A stretch of DNA of 40,905 nt from Leptospirillum sp037442005 (GCA_037442005.1 JBBIRA010000012.1:1-40905), one strand, 5' to 3'. Numbered from the stretch's first letter, positions 25,526-34,563 are shown. The notes: generated from the letters alone by a model not told the origin. Translations and numbers: made by a program.

Positions 25526-27960
25526 CCCCCGGACTTCTCCCTTGCCGGGGGTCTGGTGGACCGCCCTTTCCGGACTTTCGGTCCGGGTGGAAAACAGGCA
25601 TCAAAAAGATCGTCGATGTGAGAGATCAGTTTGACGGTCAGATCCTTGCGGACTTCCTCCGGGATCTCGCCCAGGTCTTTCTCATTTTTTTCAGGAATGA
25701 AAACTTGAGTGATCCCGGCCTCACGGGCCCCGATCAACTTCTCCTTGATTCCCCCTACGGGAAGGACTCGCCCTGACAGGGCGATTTCCCCTGTCATCGC
25801 GAGCGTGGAGGGAATGGCGACACCCTTAATGAGCGACGCAATGGCCAGAGCAATGGTAATCCCGGCGGAGGGACCATCCTTGGGAATGGCACCCCCGGGA
25901 ACATGAACATGAATTTCCTTTTTCGAAAAATACGACGGATCAACTTTAAGCCGGGTCAGGCGGGATTGGACAACGGAAAAAGCCGTTCTGGCCGACTCCT
26001 TCATGACATCCCCAAGATGACCGGTGAGAATAAATCCCTTCGTTCCATCAATGGCCAGCGTTTCGATAAAAAGGACATCGCCTCCGTTGGGCGTCCAGGC
26101 CAACCCCGTGACAACCCCCGGCGAGGCTTTTTCCAGACGATGCTCCGGCTCAACATATTCATTCCCGAGGAATGTTTCCAAAGACTTTGGCGTAATAACA
26201 ATCTTCCGTTTTCGAGCCATCTCCGAACGCATCCGGACCACTTTCCGCAGCAGAGTCGCAATTTTACGATCAAGGGTCCTGACTCCGGCTTCACGCGTAA
26301 ACTCCCGGATCAACCGGACAAGAGCCTGGTCATCCAGACGGAACTCGGAAGGAGAGAGTCCCAGATCTTTGATATTTCTGGGAATCAGATACTGCCGGGC
26401 GATATGTCTTTTCTCCTCCCATGTATAGCCCGCGAGACGGATGATCTCCATCCGGTCGAGCAGCGGCGGGGGAATGGTCTGAAAAACATTGGCTGTCGCA
26501 ATAAAAAAGACCTCTGACAAGTCAAAAGGAAGATCCAGGTAATGATCCCGGAAATCCTTGTTCTGGGATGAGTCCAGAACCTCCAGTAATGCTGAGGCGG
26601 GATCTCCGCGCTGATCCGCTCCAATCTTGTCTATTTCGTCCAGCATGAAAACAGGATTATGGGTTTTTGCTTTTCGCATCCCCTGAATGATCCGGCCGGG
26701 CATGGCTCCGACGTAAGTCCTGCGATGACCGCGAATTTCTGAATCGTCGCGGACTCCTCCCAATGAAACCCTCACAAATGACCGCCCCATCGCCCTGGCG
26801 ATCGACTGTCCTAACGTCGTCTTTCCCACACCGGGGGGACCGATAAAACACAAAACAGGCCCCCGATGCTTTCCCTTGGCCCGGAGGTGAACGGCCAGCT
26901 CATCGAGGATCCTGTCTTTGACCTTTTCGATTCCGTAGTGGTCTTCATCAAGAATTTTCTGCGCTTCGGCAATAGAAAAAAGATCGGTGGTCTCCCGCGA
27001 CCAGGGAAGATCAAGAACCACATCGAGATAGGTCCTTATGACTCCGGACTCCTGAGACTGGCCGTTTCCAAAGCGGATCAGTCGATCAAGCTCGCGGTTC
27101 ACCTCCCGGAGGACTTCCTCCGGAAGCTTTGCCTTCGCTATCCGTTCACGGTAACGGACAATATCTTCATCCCCCTCTTCACCATCTCCCAATTCTTTCT
27201 GGATGGCCCGTACCTGTTCCCGAAGAAAGAAATCTCGCTGGCTTTTCTGAACATCATCCTGAATTTTGGACTTGATCTTTCCACCCAGTTCCAGAAGCTC
27301 AATTTCCCGTTCAAGATGCGTTGACAAATGGGTCAATTTGAGTTCTGGCGAATCGATTTCAAGGATCTTTTGGCGATCCTCCACTGTCAGCTTCAAAAAG
27401 GTGACGACGAGATAGGCCAGATGGTGCGGGTTATCAATGTTCAAGGCCATCGTTTCAAATTCATCGGGCAAGTAAGGTGCCAAACCCGCCAACTGTTTGA
27501 CCTGCCCGAGGATCAGCCGCATCAGGGCCTCTGTCTCCATGGTTTTTTCTGACGATTCAGGATCAGGCGTTATCCTGACACGAACGACCGGATCGGACTG
27601 GACGATTTCCTGGATACGGACCCGGCGGATTCCCTGAACCATAATGGCAACGCCCCCTGCCGGGATACGAAGGAGTTTATGAATGAGAACCATCGTCCCT
27701 ACTGCATGGAGCTGTTCAAGAAGAACAGGTTCATTCCCGGGCTTACGGTCTTCAACTTCATCGATTTCCGACTCAGGAGAACTGCTTTTGGCCGCCGTAC
27801 AGATCAGCGTTTTCGGCTCCCGGTTCATGGCCTCATCAATTGCTGCCAACGCTTTGGGATGATGAAAAGCCAGAGATGTCAATATATGGGGGAAGACAAC
27901 GGTATCAGGAAGAATCACAAGAGGAGATTCCCCCGGGGTCGGCACCTGATCGTCAGCCAT
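25522..27960 (-). CDS. lon: ATP-dependent protease Lon
   Basis: An AAA+ serine protease that degrades damaged and regulatory proteins. From ATG 27960 it has 812 residues: a LON substrate-binding domain (about 10-200), coiled-coil linker, AAA+ domain with Walker A GPPGVGKTT (about 374-382) and Walker B, and a C-terminal protease domain with the Ser698 (DGPSAG) and Lys741 dyad. The tail after about 785 is basic and Pro-rich. ATG 27960 is preferred over 27978 because GAGGAG lies eight bases before it. It overlaps the hsp20 end by eight bases. No CIRCE element was seen nearby. Confidence 0.97.
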   Translation of the reverse strand: MADDQVPTPGESPLVILPDTVVFPHILTSLAFHHPKALAAIDEAMNREPKTLICTAAKSSSPESEIDEVEDRKPGNEPVLLEQLHAVGTMVLIHKLLRIPAGGVAIMVQGIRRVRIQEIVQSDPVVRVRITPDPESSEKTMETEALMRLILGQVKQLAGLAPYLPDEFETMALNIDNPHHLAYLVVTFLKLTVEDRQKILEIDSPELKLTHLSTHLEREIELLELGGKIKSKIQDDVQKSQRDFFLREQVRAIQKELGDGEEGDEDIVRYRERIAKAKLPEEVLREVNRELDRLIRFGNGQSQESGVIRTYLDVVLDLPWSRETTDLFSIAEAQKILDEDHYGIEKVKDRILDELAVHLRAKGKHRGPVLCFIGPPGVGKTTLGQSIARAMGRSFVRVSLGGVRDDSEIRGHRRTYVGAMPGRIIQGMRKAKTHNPVFMLDEIDKIGADQRGDPASALLEVLDSSQNKDFRDHYLDLPFDLSEVFFIATANVFQTIPPPLLDRMEIIRLAGYTWEEKRHIARQYLIPRNIKDLGLSPSEFRLDDQALVRLIREFTREAGVRTLDRKIATLLRKVVRMRSEMARKRKIVITPKSLETFLGNEYVEPEHRLEKASPGVVTGLAWTPNGGDVLFIETLAIDGTKGFILTGHLGDVMKESARTAFSVVQSRLTRLKVDPSYFSKKEIHVHVPGGAIPKDGPSAGITIALAIASLIKGVAIPSTLAMTGEIALSGRVLPVGGIKEKLIGAREAGITQVFIPEKNEKDLGEIPEEVRKDLTVKLISHIDDLFDACFPPGPKVRKGRSTRPPAREKSGG

Positions 27961-28411
27961 TCGGACGCTCCTCTCCATCAGTCACTTTCACTGTTACAAT
28001 TTGTCTCGGCGGCCGTCGTCCCACAATAATTCTCAAAAAACCCAGGGAATATTCCGCCCGGACACTCTGTGGATCGAGCCCCTCCGGAAGAAGAAAGACC
28101 CGCTCAAATTCTCCATAGTTGATTTCCATCTGCAGGTAGTTTTTCTTCTTCTGGGGGGCATAGCTTTTCGACTCATCTTTCCTGACTCCCCGGACCAGAA
28201 GACGGTTCCCGTCCATTCCAATAGAGATCTCTTCTTTTGGCACACCCGCAAGCTCGATCTTGATCACCACTTCAGTATCCGTTTCATAAATATCTGTCAT
28301 CGGCTGCCAACGGGGATCGCCGGATGCCCTGAAAACAATCTCCGGGGTCAACCCTTTTGAAAGAGCTCCGGCCAACTGCAGGAAAAGTGTATCAATGTCA
28401 TGAGGCTTCAT
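27953..28411 (-). CDS. Hsp20-family small heat shock protein
   Basis: An ATP-independent holdase chaperone of 152 residues. The alpha-crystallin domain spans roughly 38-140, with the DIYETDTEVVIKIELAGV strand region and a YSLGFLRI segment in place of the usual NGVLxI motif. Start has a strong GGGAGG seven bases upstream. It lies 21 bases after the DNA ligase stop and overlaps lon, suggesting that chaperone and protease are expressed together. Confidence 0.93.
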   Translation of the reverse strand: MKPHDIDTLFLQLAGALSKGLTPEIVFRASGDPRWQPMTDIYETDTEVVIKIELAGVPKEEISIGMDGNRLLVRGVRKDESKSYAPQKKKNYLQMEINYGEFERVFLLPEGLDPQSVRAEYSLGFLRIIVGRRPPRQIVTVKVTDGEERPNG

Positions 28412-28432
28412 CGTGATTCCTCCCGGAATGAG

Positions 28433-30295
28433 TCATTTCCGAACAGATGGTTGATTTCCCCGATCCGACCGACGGGACAGGTTCCGTTGCTGTTCATACA
28501 GTGTGACGACTTCAGAGACATCGGTTGCGTCTTCAGGATTTTTATCGGCTCGCACAAAAGATACCATCCGGGGAAAACGCAGGGCGTACCCTTCTCCCGG
28601 ATCACGGGAGGCCATACCTGTCCCTCGACCACACGCATGCATGGGAGAGCGGGTCAACTCATCCGCCCTGACCGTCACAACCAGACGCGGCTCAACCCAA
28701 AAGTCGGGAACAACATCACTTAAGACTGCCGCAGGCTGCTGGGGAAGAACAAGGTCTCCCAGCATTTCTGACAGCATCACCCACTTTTCTTCCGTGAGTC
28801 CGGAACCGATTCTGGCGATTGATGGAAAAGTCTTCGTCCGGGAATCCCAGGCAGCCACAAGAACCGCTCCAATTCCCAGCTTCAGCCGTTGCCCCTTCCC
28901 CCGATAATACCCGATAATGACAAGATCCAGCGTGTCGGACATTTTTCCCTGGTAGCTTTTTTTCAGCTTGATCCAGTTGAAATTTCTTGATCCGGCAGTA
29001 TAAATTCCGCCCAGCCGCTTCGCAATGACCCCCTCGAATCCCTCCTCCACCACTTCCTCAAAAAAACTGTTCACAACTTCGGGATTATCCGTGATGATCA
29101 GACGGGACGAACCGATGGTTTTGGCAGGGGGGCTTTCGGGTTCGTCGGGAGAAACAGGATGCCCCCCAAAAAGGGACTCCACGGCCTCACGACGTTCTGA
29201 AAACGGCTTTTCCATCCAGGAGATTCCATCAAGATACAGCAGATCAAAAACCAGAAGCCGCAACGGTGTTTCTAACGACTTCTCCATCACATTGTGTTTA
29301 CGCTTTCGGGTAATGGTGACCTGAAAGGGTTGATAGGTTCCGGTTTCCGGATCTATGCCCAGTGCTTCCCCTTCAAAAATCGCACTCCGGTTCCCGAAGA
29401 TCTCCTTCGCGGAACGAACAATTTCCGGAAACATATCAGTCATGGAATCGAGATTTCTGGAGAAGATCTTCACAACCCCTGACTCAATGTGGATCTGGCA
29501 GCGAAAACCGTCATATTTGCTCTCAACAGAACATTTCCCGAGCCGTTCAATAATCTCCTCGCCTGAAGAGAGTCTTTCGCACAAAGCAACACGGATGGGA
29601 AACCCGGGGCGGGGCGTTAACCCGGAGAGGCTTTCCAACCCTCCACTTTTGATTTTTTTTCCAACAAACCCCAGATCCGAACAGATGTTGTAGGCTTTTT
29701 CCACAACAGATTTCAGCGACCGGCCCCCGCCGGCAACTGCCAGTGCCTCGATAATCGTGGCATCACCCGCTCCCAGACGGAGCTTTCCCATGACAAATCG
29801 TGCAACAAATCGCGCAGAAAGAGAGGACAGTCGTCTAAACAGGTTTGCCAGTTCGCTCACCTTATCCACCTGGGAACCCTCTCCTTCCTTCTCTGACAAA
29901 GAAATAAGAATGCCAAAGACGTCCAGAAATGAGAGTGAAGAAGGTCCCCGGGAAGACAGGACCGTCTGGGCCAGGGCACCCGGATCACCCAGATGGGCCA
30001 AGAGCCCATCGAGAAATTTCTCCTGTTTTTTGGACTCTTCCGGGAGCAATTCAGAGGATGATTTTCCTTCCTTCACTTCCACAAGCGACCGGATCAGAAG
30101 GCGCACCGCCATTCCCATCGGCTCTCCCGCAAAGGGAGGAGAAAGCTGCCCCTGAACCATATAAACGAGGGGGGCCATTTCGTCTTCATCACAATGGGAA
30201 AAAAGGGAACCCAGAATCCCCGCAAGGTCTGTTCTCCCCCGTATTTCCTCCATTTTACGAAATTCTTCACAAACCTCATCAATGGACAAACTCAC
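28433..30295 (-). CDS. Archaeal-type ATP-dependent DNA ligase
   Basis: It seals nicked DNA using ATP. The 620 residues have an N-terminal DNA-binding domain (about 1-225, including GKLRLGAGDATI at 170-181), adenylation domain with nucleophile Lys260 in SKYDGFR, motif III FEGEALGI (308-315), motif IV EGVIAKRL (421-428), motif V WIKLKKSY (441-448) and an OB-fold. The C-terminus has the GxALRFPR and DATDVSEV..LYEQQ motifs typical of euryarchaeal Lig. Bacteria normally replicate with the NAD-dependent LigA, so this is likely an extra repair ligase. Start is GTG 30295 behind GGAGGG. It opens an operon with hsp20, lon and nth. Confidence 0.93.
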   Translation of the reverse strand: MSLSIDEVCEEFRKMEEIRGRTDLAGILGSLFSHCDEDEMAPLVYMVQGQLSPPFAGEPMGMAVRLLIRSLVEVKEGKSSSELLPEESKKQEKFLDGLLAHLGDPGALAQTVLSSRGPSSLSFLDVFGILISLSEKEGEGSQVDKVSELANLFRRLSSLSARFVARFVMGKLRLGAGDATIIEALAVAGGGRSLKSVVEKAYNICSDLGFVGKKIKSGGLESLSGLTPRPGFPIRVALCERLSSGEEIIERLGKCSVESKYDGFRCQIHIESGVVKIFSRNLDSMTDMFPEIVRSAKEIFGNRSAIFEGEALGIDPETGTYQPFQVTITRKRKHNVMEKSLETPLRLLVFDLLYLDGISWMEKPFSERREAVESLFGGHPVSPDEPESPPAKTIGSSRLIITDNPEVVNSFFEEVVEEGFEGVIAKRLGGIYTAGSRNFNWIKLKKSYQGKMSDTLDLVIIGYYRGKGQRLKLGIGAVLVAAWDSRTKTFPSIARIGSGLTEEKWVMLSEMLGDLVLPQQPAAVLSDVVPDFWVEPRLVVTVRADELTRSPMHACGRGTGMASRDPGEGYALRFPRMVSFVRADKNPEDATDVSEVVTLYEQQRNLSRRSDRGNQPSVRK

Positions 30296-30372
30296 TTAAA
30301 CCCTCCCGGATCTCGTTAAAGAGACGTGGTGAAGAATACATCGCCTTCATTGGCAAATAGGAGTATACTAAA

Positions 30373-30400
30373 ACCATAAAGAGATCGCAGAGTCGTTCAA
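30373..30400 (-). promoter_or_regulatory. Candidate promoter for the ligase-hsp20-lon-nth operon
   Basis: On the minus strand TTGAAC (30400-30395) and TATGGT (30378-30373) are separated by 16 bases, giving a leader of about 70 bases before the GTG start. Matches are four of six in each hexamer. An overlapping TATACT at 30369-30364 reads the same on both strands apart from its edges and could serve either direction. The evidence is moderate to weak. Confidence 0.35.
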
Positions 30401-30408
30401 GAAATAAT

Positions 30409-30429
30409 CCGGGGGAGAAGAGCCTCCGG
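30409..30429 (+). other. Stem-loop in the leader of the secreted-protein gene
   Basis: CCGGGGG (30409-30415) pairs with CCTCCGG (30423-30429) through seven pairs, one of them G-T, around a seven-base loop. No T-run follows, so it is not an intrinsic terminator. It lies about 45 bases upstream of the start codon at 30473 and may structure the leader RNA. Confidence 0.35.
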
Positions 30430-30472
30430 GAGTAGCTGGTGTTTCCCAAATACTCAGCAAGGGGGGGTTCCC

Positions 30473-30946
30473 ATGATTTCAATCATCGGAAAAAAGGGCC
30501 TGAACGTTCTGGAACTTATTACTGATAGCCGGGGGTTGTCCTCTTTCCTGTTCCCCGTTTTATTGGCTGTTGTCCTGTTTGTCGGTCAGGGGACTGTCTA
30601 TGCCGGACAGGGTGAGGGTTCCCAAACCCCGCAAACTTCCGGCACATCCGCCAGGGAAGATCAAAAAGTCGACCGGGAGATGGCTCCGGTCAAACCGACC
30701 CCCTTGGGACTTGAACCAATGGGGTCCGCTCCTTCCCAGGGGCCGACCAATTCCCAGTTGCAATCAGAAGGAACAGTGGACCGGGTACTCCATCACCTTC
30801 TGGGCGGGCAATCGGCCGCAGGGGCGTACACACCTCCCCCTTCCGAAGGAACAACAACAGCAGGCGGGATTCCCGGAGGAAACTGGCCGGGGAACTGGTG
30901 GATCGAGGGTCAGGGCGGGGGATTTAACCCGAATACCACCCATTAG
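30473..30946 (+). CDS. Small exported Pro/Gly-rich protein, unknown function
   Basis: A 157-residue protein with an N-terminal hydrophobic segment (about 23-42) ending in VYA, a plausible signal peptidase I site near residue 44. The mature part is low in hydrophobic residues, rich in Gln, Pro, Ser, Thr and Gly, with a Gly/Trp-rich C-terminus, and looks disordered. I recognise no domain. It starts behind a run of seven G (30461-30467), a strong ribosome binding site. It lies 58 bases upstream of lnt on the same strand; a shared transcript is possible. Confidence 0.7.
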   Translation: MISIIGKKGLNVLELITDSRGLSSFLFPVLLAVVLFVGQGTVYAGQGEGSQTPQTSGTSAREDQKVDREMAPVKPTPLGLEPMGSAPSQGPTNSQLQSEGTVDRVLHHLLGGQSAAGAYTPPPSEGTTTAGGIPGGNWPGNWWIEGQGGGFNPNTTH

Positions 30947-31004
30947 TTAATGGAGCGTTCTCTCTGTTGATCAGATCCGTACGTTCCCGACTGCCAGTGA
31001 AAAA

Positions 31005-32627
31005 ATGCTCTTGATGCCGAAGTCTTTCAGTTTTTCCATGGCGGGACTTCTTTTGGGTCTGCTTTTCATTCCCGGCAAAGTCCCCTTATGGGCGTTAATG
31101 ATTCTGCCCTTTCTTTTTATTCCGCTGTACTGGTCTTCCCCGGGCCGTTCAGCCCGGGATTCTTTTGTTCTGGGTTGGCTTTTTGGAACCATCGAATCGC
31201 TCACCAGTCTGTGGTGGATTCTTCCCACCATCAGGACATTCGGACACCTCCCGTCAATCGCCGCCTTTTCTGCACTCTTTTTATTGTCCTCCTATCTCGG
31301 CTTCTTTACAGGCTTCTTTCAGCTGGGGCTTGATCTATGGAAAAAAAGCCGGCTGGCCCATTACCCCATTCTTCTCTCCTTATGGGGAGGGTGTCTCTGG
31401 GTTATTCTGGAAGATCTCAGATCAGAGCTTTTTACCGGATTTCCGCTGAACCCCCTGGGGGATCTTCTCTGGGGACAAACGAGTCTGGTTGGACTGGCCT
31501 CCATTACGGGAGTGACAGGACTCTCATTCTGCATTGTTTTTCTCGCAGGTCTCCTGACCGAGATCATTCAATCCTGGCAGACGAACAGCACACGCCGGGA
31601 AAGAGGGATTTCCGCTTTCAGCAGGTGGGCTCCCCCTATCGTTTTCTTTCTCGCAATCCTGGGTTGGGTCTGGGCCGGAAAACAGGCCTCCCAGGAAATG
31701 GATCAGACAAACCTCCAGCACATTCGCCTGGGAATCATCCAGGGAAATATCCCACAAGATCAAAAATGGACAATCGGCTTTTTGAGGAAGAGCCTTTCGA
31801 TCTACCACGATCTGTCTGACGTTGCAGTCAAAAAGGGCGCGACACTGCTCATCTGGCCAGAAACGGCCATCCCCGTTGTTCTCTCCTCCCCCCCCCGTTC
31901 ATTGACCAACGATCTGAAGGAGGCGATCACTCTTCCCGTCCCTTTGGTAACCGGAACACTGGGACTGACCCGCAAACCCGATTCCGGATACGCCTTCTCC
32001 AATGATGCGGTCATCATTTCCCCTTTAACGGGTCTGACCGGCGTCTATAGCAAAATGCATCTTGTTCCTTTCGGGGAATATATCCCTTTTCCCTCGCTCT
32101 TTGGTTGGCTTCGGGGTCTTACAGGTGTTACCGGAGACCTGTCCACCGGAAGAGAACAGACCGTTTTCACGACTTCGCTCCCGAACACGCCCCCGTCATC
32201 CATTGGTGACCAGCTCCGGATCGGACCGGTTATCTGTTATGAAGCGATGTATCCTTCTCTCGTCAGACATCTGGTCCAGACCGGGGCAACCATTCTCGTT
32301 GTATTAACCGATGATGCCTGGTATGGCAAAACCGCAGCCTCCCACCAGCTTTATCAGCAAACGATGCTCAGGGCCATTGAAAATGGTGTTCCTGAAGTCC
32401 GGGCGGCGAATACCGGCTATTCGGGAGCGATCTCGGCAACAGGAAAACCGCTGGTCACGGGCAAACGGTTTATTGCAGAATCGCTTGTTGTCAATCTCCC
32501 TCTCGACAGCCGTCACACTTTTTATCGCGCCCATGGCGAGTGGGTTTTCCGACTGGCAGTCCTTCTTTTTTTCTCTCTTCTTGCGATCCTGTCGATGGAA
32601 CAACATAATGAAAAGATAAAGTTTTGA
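31005..32627 (+). CDS. lnt: Apolipoprotein N-acyltransferase
   Basis: It adds the third acyl chain to the N-terminal Cys of lipoproteins in the inner membrane, preparing them for Lol transport. The 540 residues have six to seven N-terminal membrane segments (about 8-225), a periplasmic nitrilase-like domain (about 238-510) and a final membrane helix. The catalytic triad is visible: Glu286 in IWPETAIP, Lys350 in SKMHLVPFGEY and Cys411 in VICYEAMYP. The ribosome binding site before ATG 31005 is weak. It fits the lipoprotein gene at 6022 and the LPS genes as part of a diderm envelope. Confidence 0.95.
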   Translation: MLLMPKSFSFSMAGLLLGLLFIPGKVPLWALMILPFLFIPLYWSSPGRSARDSFVLGWLFGTIESLTSLWWILPTIRTFGHLPSIAAFSALFLLSSYLGFFTGFFQLGLDLWKKSRLAHYPILLSLWGGCLWVILEDLRSELFTGFPLNPLGDLLWGQTSLVGLASITGVTGLSFCIVFLAGLLTEIIQSWQTNSTRRERGISAFSRWAPPIVFFLAILGWVWAGKQASQEMDQTNLQHIRLGIIQGNIPQDQKWTIGFLRKSLSIYHDLSDVAVKKGATLLIWPETAIPVVLSSPPRSLTNDLKEAITLPVPLVTGTLGLTRKPDSGYAFSNDAVIISPLTGLTGVYSKMHLVPFGEYIPFPSLFGWLRGLTGVTGDLSTGREQTVFTTSLPNTPPSSIGDQLRIGPVICYEAMYPSLVRHLVQTGATILVVLTDDAWYGKTAASHQLYQQTMLRAIENGVPEVRAANTGYSGAISATGKPLVTGKRFIAESLVVNLPLDSRHTFYRAHGEWVFRLAVLLFFSLLAILSMEQHNEKIKF

Positions 32628-32732
32628 TCTGTCCCCGTCTGAACCCCCAAAAAAAACAATCCCCAGCCAGAGCCGGCCCCCAGCCGACCGGAAGGGAAAA
32701 AGCAACCCATCAACACCATTAAAGGAGCCTGA

Positions 32733-33891
32733 ATGAACGAACAGAACTTCTCTCTTGAAATGCTACGGGAACAATTTCAGTCGGACGAAAAGCGACTGGA
32801 TCAGATCCGGAGGCATCTTTGACCAGGGAAGACTGAAAGGACAACTCGACCAGATTGAATCCCAGACCCAGGCCCCCGAGTTCTGGAAAGACAGTGGGCG
32901 GGCAAAGCGGCTCCTGAAAGAAAAAGCAGCTCTTGAAAAACGCCTTGAACAGATCAGTTCACTTTGTGCGAGAGAAGATGAAATCAAATCACTCATTGAC
33001 CTGGGTGATGATCCGGATTTTCTTCGGGAGCTTTCCGTGGCCGGACCGGAGTTCTCATCCCTTGTCCAGCAATTTGAGCTCAACGAAATCCTTTCCGACA
33101 AGGAGTCGGACAACCCTGCCCTGATCGACATTCATCCGGGAGCCGGAGGAACCGAGTCACAGGACTGGGCGCAGATGCTCCTTCGAATGTATATCCGCTG
33201 GGGAGAACGACACGGAATGACTGTTGATGTGATTGATCTCCAGCAAGGTGACGAGGCGGGAATCAAGAGCGCCACGATCCGGATCAGCGGAGAACACGCT
33301 TTCGGTTATCTGGGGGCGGAAGCCGGCATTCACCGGCTGGTCAGAATCTCACCCTTTGACTCAAACAAACGAAGACACACATCCTTTTCTTCAGTCTTTG
33401 TCTACCCGGAACTTGATGATGACATTGTTATTGACATCAAGGATGAAGATATCCGTGTTGACACGTTTCGCGCCTCATCAGCCGGGGGGCAGCACGTGAA
33501 TAAAACCTCTTCCGCCATCAGATTGACCCATATGCCATCGGGAATTGTCATTTCAAGCCAGAACGAACGCTCACAGCTTCAAAATCGGGAGATGGCTTTC
33601 AAGGTTCTTCGGGCCAAACTGTACGAGCTTGAAAAAACACGACAGAAAGAAGAGCTGGATAAAATCTCGGGTGCCCAGAACAAAAAAGAAATCGGATGGG
33701 GCCACCAGATTCGCTCTTACGTATTGCAGCCCTACCAGCTGATCAAAGATCACCGGACAGGAATGGAATCCTCAAGAGTCAATGATGTCCTTGATGGTGA
33801 AATCGACTCCTTTATCCGCGGATTCCTTCTGGCCCGGTGGGAAGGGACCTTAGGAGACGGGAAGGGGAACGACGCTCTTCCCGATGAATGA
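32733..33891 (+). CDS. prfB: Peptide chain release factor 2 (with programmed +1 frameshift)
   Basis: It terminates translation at UGA and UAA. Translation starts at ATG 32733 (AAAGGAG five bases upstream), reads 29 codons, meets an in-frame TGA at 32820-32822 and must shift +1 on CTT-T to continue with GAC at 32821. The complete protein has 385 residues. The SPF recognition tripeptide specific to RF2 is Ser206-Phe208, and the peptidyl-hydrolysis GGQ is Gly251-Gln253, both one residue from their E. coli positions. A frame starting at 32755 without the shift would have a spurious N-terminus. Confidence 0.97.
32809..32823 (+). promoter_or_regulatory. prfB programmed +1 frameshift site
   Basis: The site reads GGAGG-CAT-CTT-TGA-C. 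The internal Shine-Dalgarno-like GGAGG is three bases from the slippery CTT codon, as in E. coli, and the stop TGA is in frame with ATG 32733. Low RF2 slows termination at this TGA and favours the shift, giving autoregulation. The parts and spacing are the conserved arrangement known for bacterial prfB. Confidence 0.95.
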
Positions 33892-33939
33892 GGGATCACC
33901 CCGAATCCGATTCGTCCCTTTCGGGGGAATCCGGTGATT

Positions 33940-33959
33940 GCTCTTACGAGAGCTTTTTT
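33940..33959 (+). terminator. Intrinsic terminator after prfB
   Basis: GCTCT (33940-33944) and AGAGC (33949-33953) form a stem with a TACG loop, followed by six T (33954-33959). It lies 49 bases after the prfB stop. Its right half and T-run are the last codons of the convergent acetyltransferase gene. An upstream CCCCGAA/TTCGGGG pairing (about 33898-33925) may add to the 3' structure. Confidence 0.8.
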
Positions 33960-34408
33960 CCGTGCATCTTTAACGTTACAACAAACCCTCTGGAGCTCCA
34001 TGCGGCATTCCTTTCGGGATCATCCTTTGCCATTACTTCGATGATCCCGACTTTCTGGTCCGCCATCCAGTCCATCATCCCGTCCAGAAGGCTCCGACCC
34101 TGCCCCTTTCCCCGGTGTTCAGGCAAAACATACCAGTGGAGAATCTGGCCGGCATATTTCGGATGTCCATAGGGCCGTTCATAGGTGTACCCCAGCACAA
34201 ACCCGACCGGAATCCGGTCTGATTGAAGAATGAGGCAACGAACACGGTCAGTGACCGGTAGCATGTTCAAGAGGGACCGTTTACAGTCAGACAATCCATT
34301 AGGACCGGCCTCCATCAGAAGCGGAGCCTCTTCCTCCATTAACCTGACCCAGAAAGAAGATAGAATATCGGCATCCAGGACTGTCCCTGCTCTAAGACTG
34401 TATTCCAT
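33944..34408 (-). CDS. GNAT-family N-acetyltransferase
   Basis: A 154-residue acetyl-CoA-dependent acyltransferase. The core is intact: the HWYVLPEHRGKGQGRSLL segment gives the pyrophosphate-binding motif RGKGQG (near 99-104), followed by the IIEVMAKDDPERNAAWSSRGF beta-bulge region typical of motif B. The substrate is not predictable. The start has a strong AAGGGGGAG upstream. It is monocistronic and convergent with prfB, and its final codons carry the prfB terminator. Confidence 0.88.
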   Translation of the reverse strand: MEYSLRAGTVLDADILSSFWVRLMEEEAPLLMEAGPNGLSDCKRSLLNMLPVTDRVRCLILQSDRIPVGFVLGYTYERPYGHPKYAGQILHWYVLPEHRGKGQGRSLLDGMMDWMADQKVGIIEVMAKDDPERNAAWSSRGFVVTLKMHGKKLS

Positions 34409-34451
34409 GTCTCCCCCTTATTGAATGAAACAATCGCGTCCCCCGGGAATG

Positions 34452-34480
34452 TTGTCCAGAACCCCGTAAAAGGCTATCAT
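34452..34480 (+). promoter_or_regulatory. Sigma-70 promoter before the small membrane gene
   Basis: TTGTCC (34452-34457) and TATCAT (34475-34480) are spaced by 17 bases. The -10 matches five of six consensus bases and the -35 four of six. Transcription would begin near 34487, about 77 bases before the TTG start at 34564, and could continue into the LON-domain and DUF815 genes. Confidence 0.55.
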
Positions 34481-34563
34481 TTAGGACAGGCTTTGTCAGG
34501 AACCAGACAGAAGAGCGGATCCTTCCGGAAAAAGAGACCAGAGAACACTATCAGGAGAATTCG

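Noticed and set aside
25903..26517. A 204-codon frame antisense to lon
   Set aside because: The opposite strand encodes the Lon AAA+ and protease domains without interruption.
27945..28430. CIRCE or other heat-shock operator near hsp20/lon
   Set aside because: I looked for the paired TTAGCACTC/GAGTGCTAA elements and did not find them.
32755..33891. prfB starting at 32755 in a single frame
   Set aside because: This start gives an unrelated N-terminus and lacks a ribosome site; the +1 shift from ATG 32733 explains the gene.
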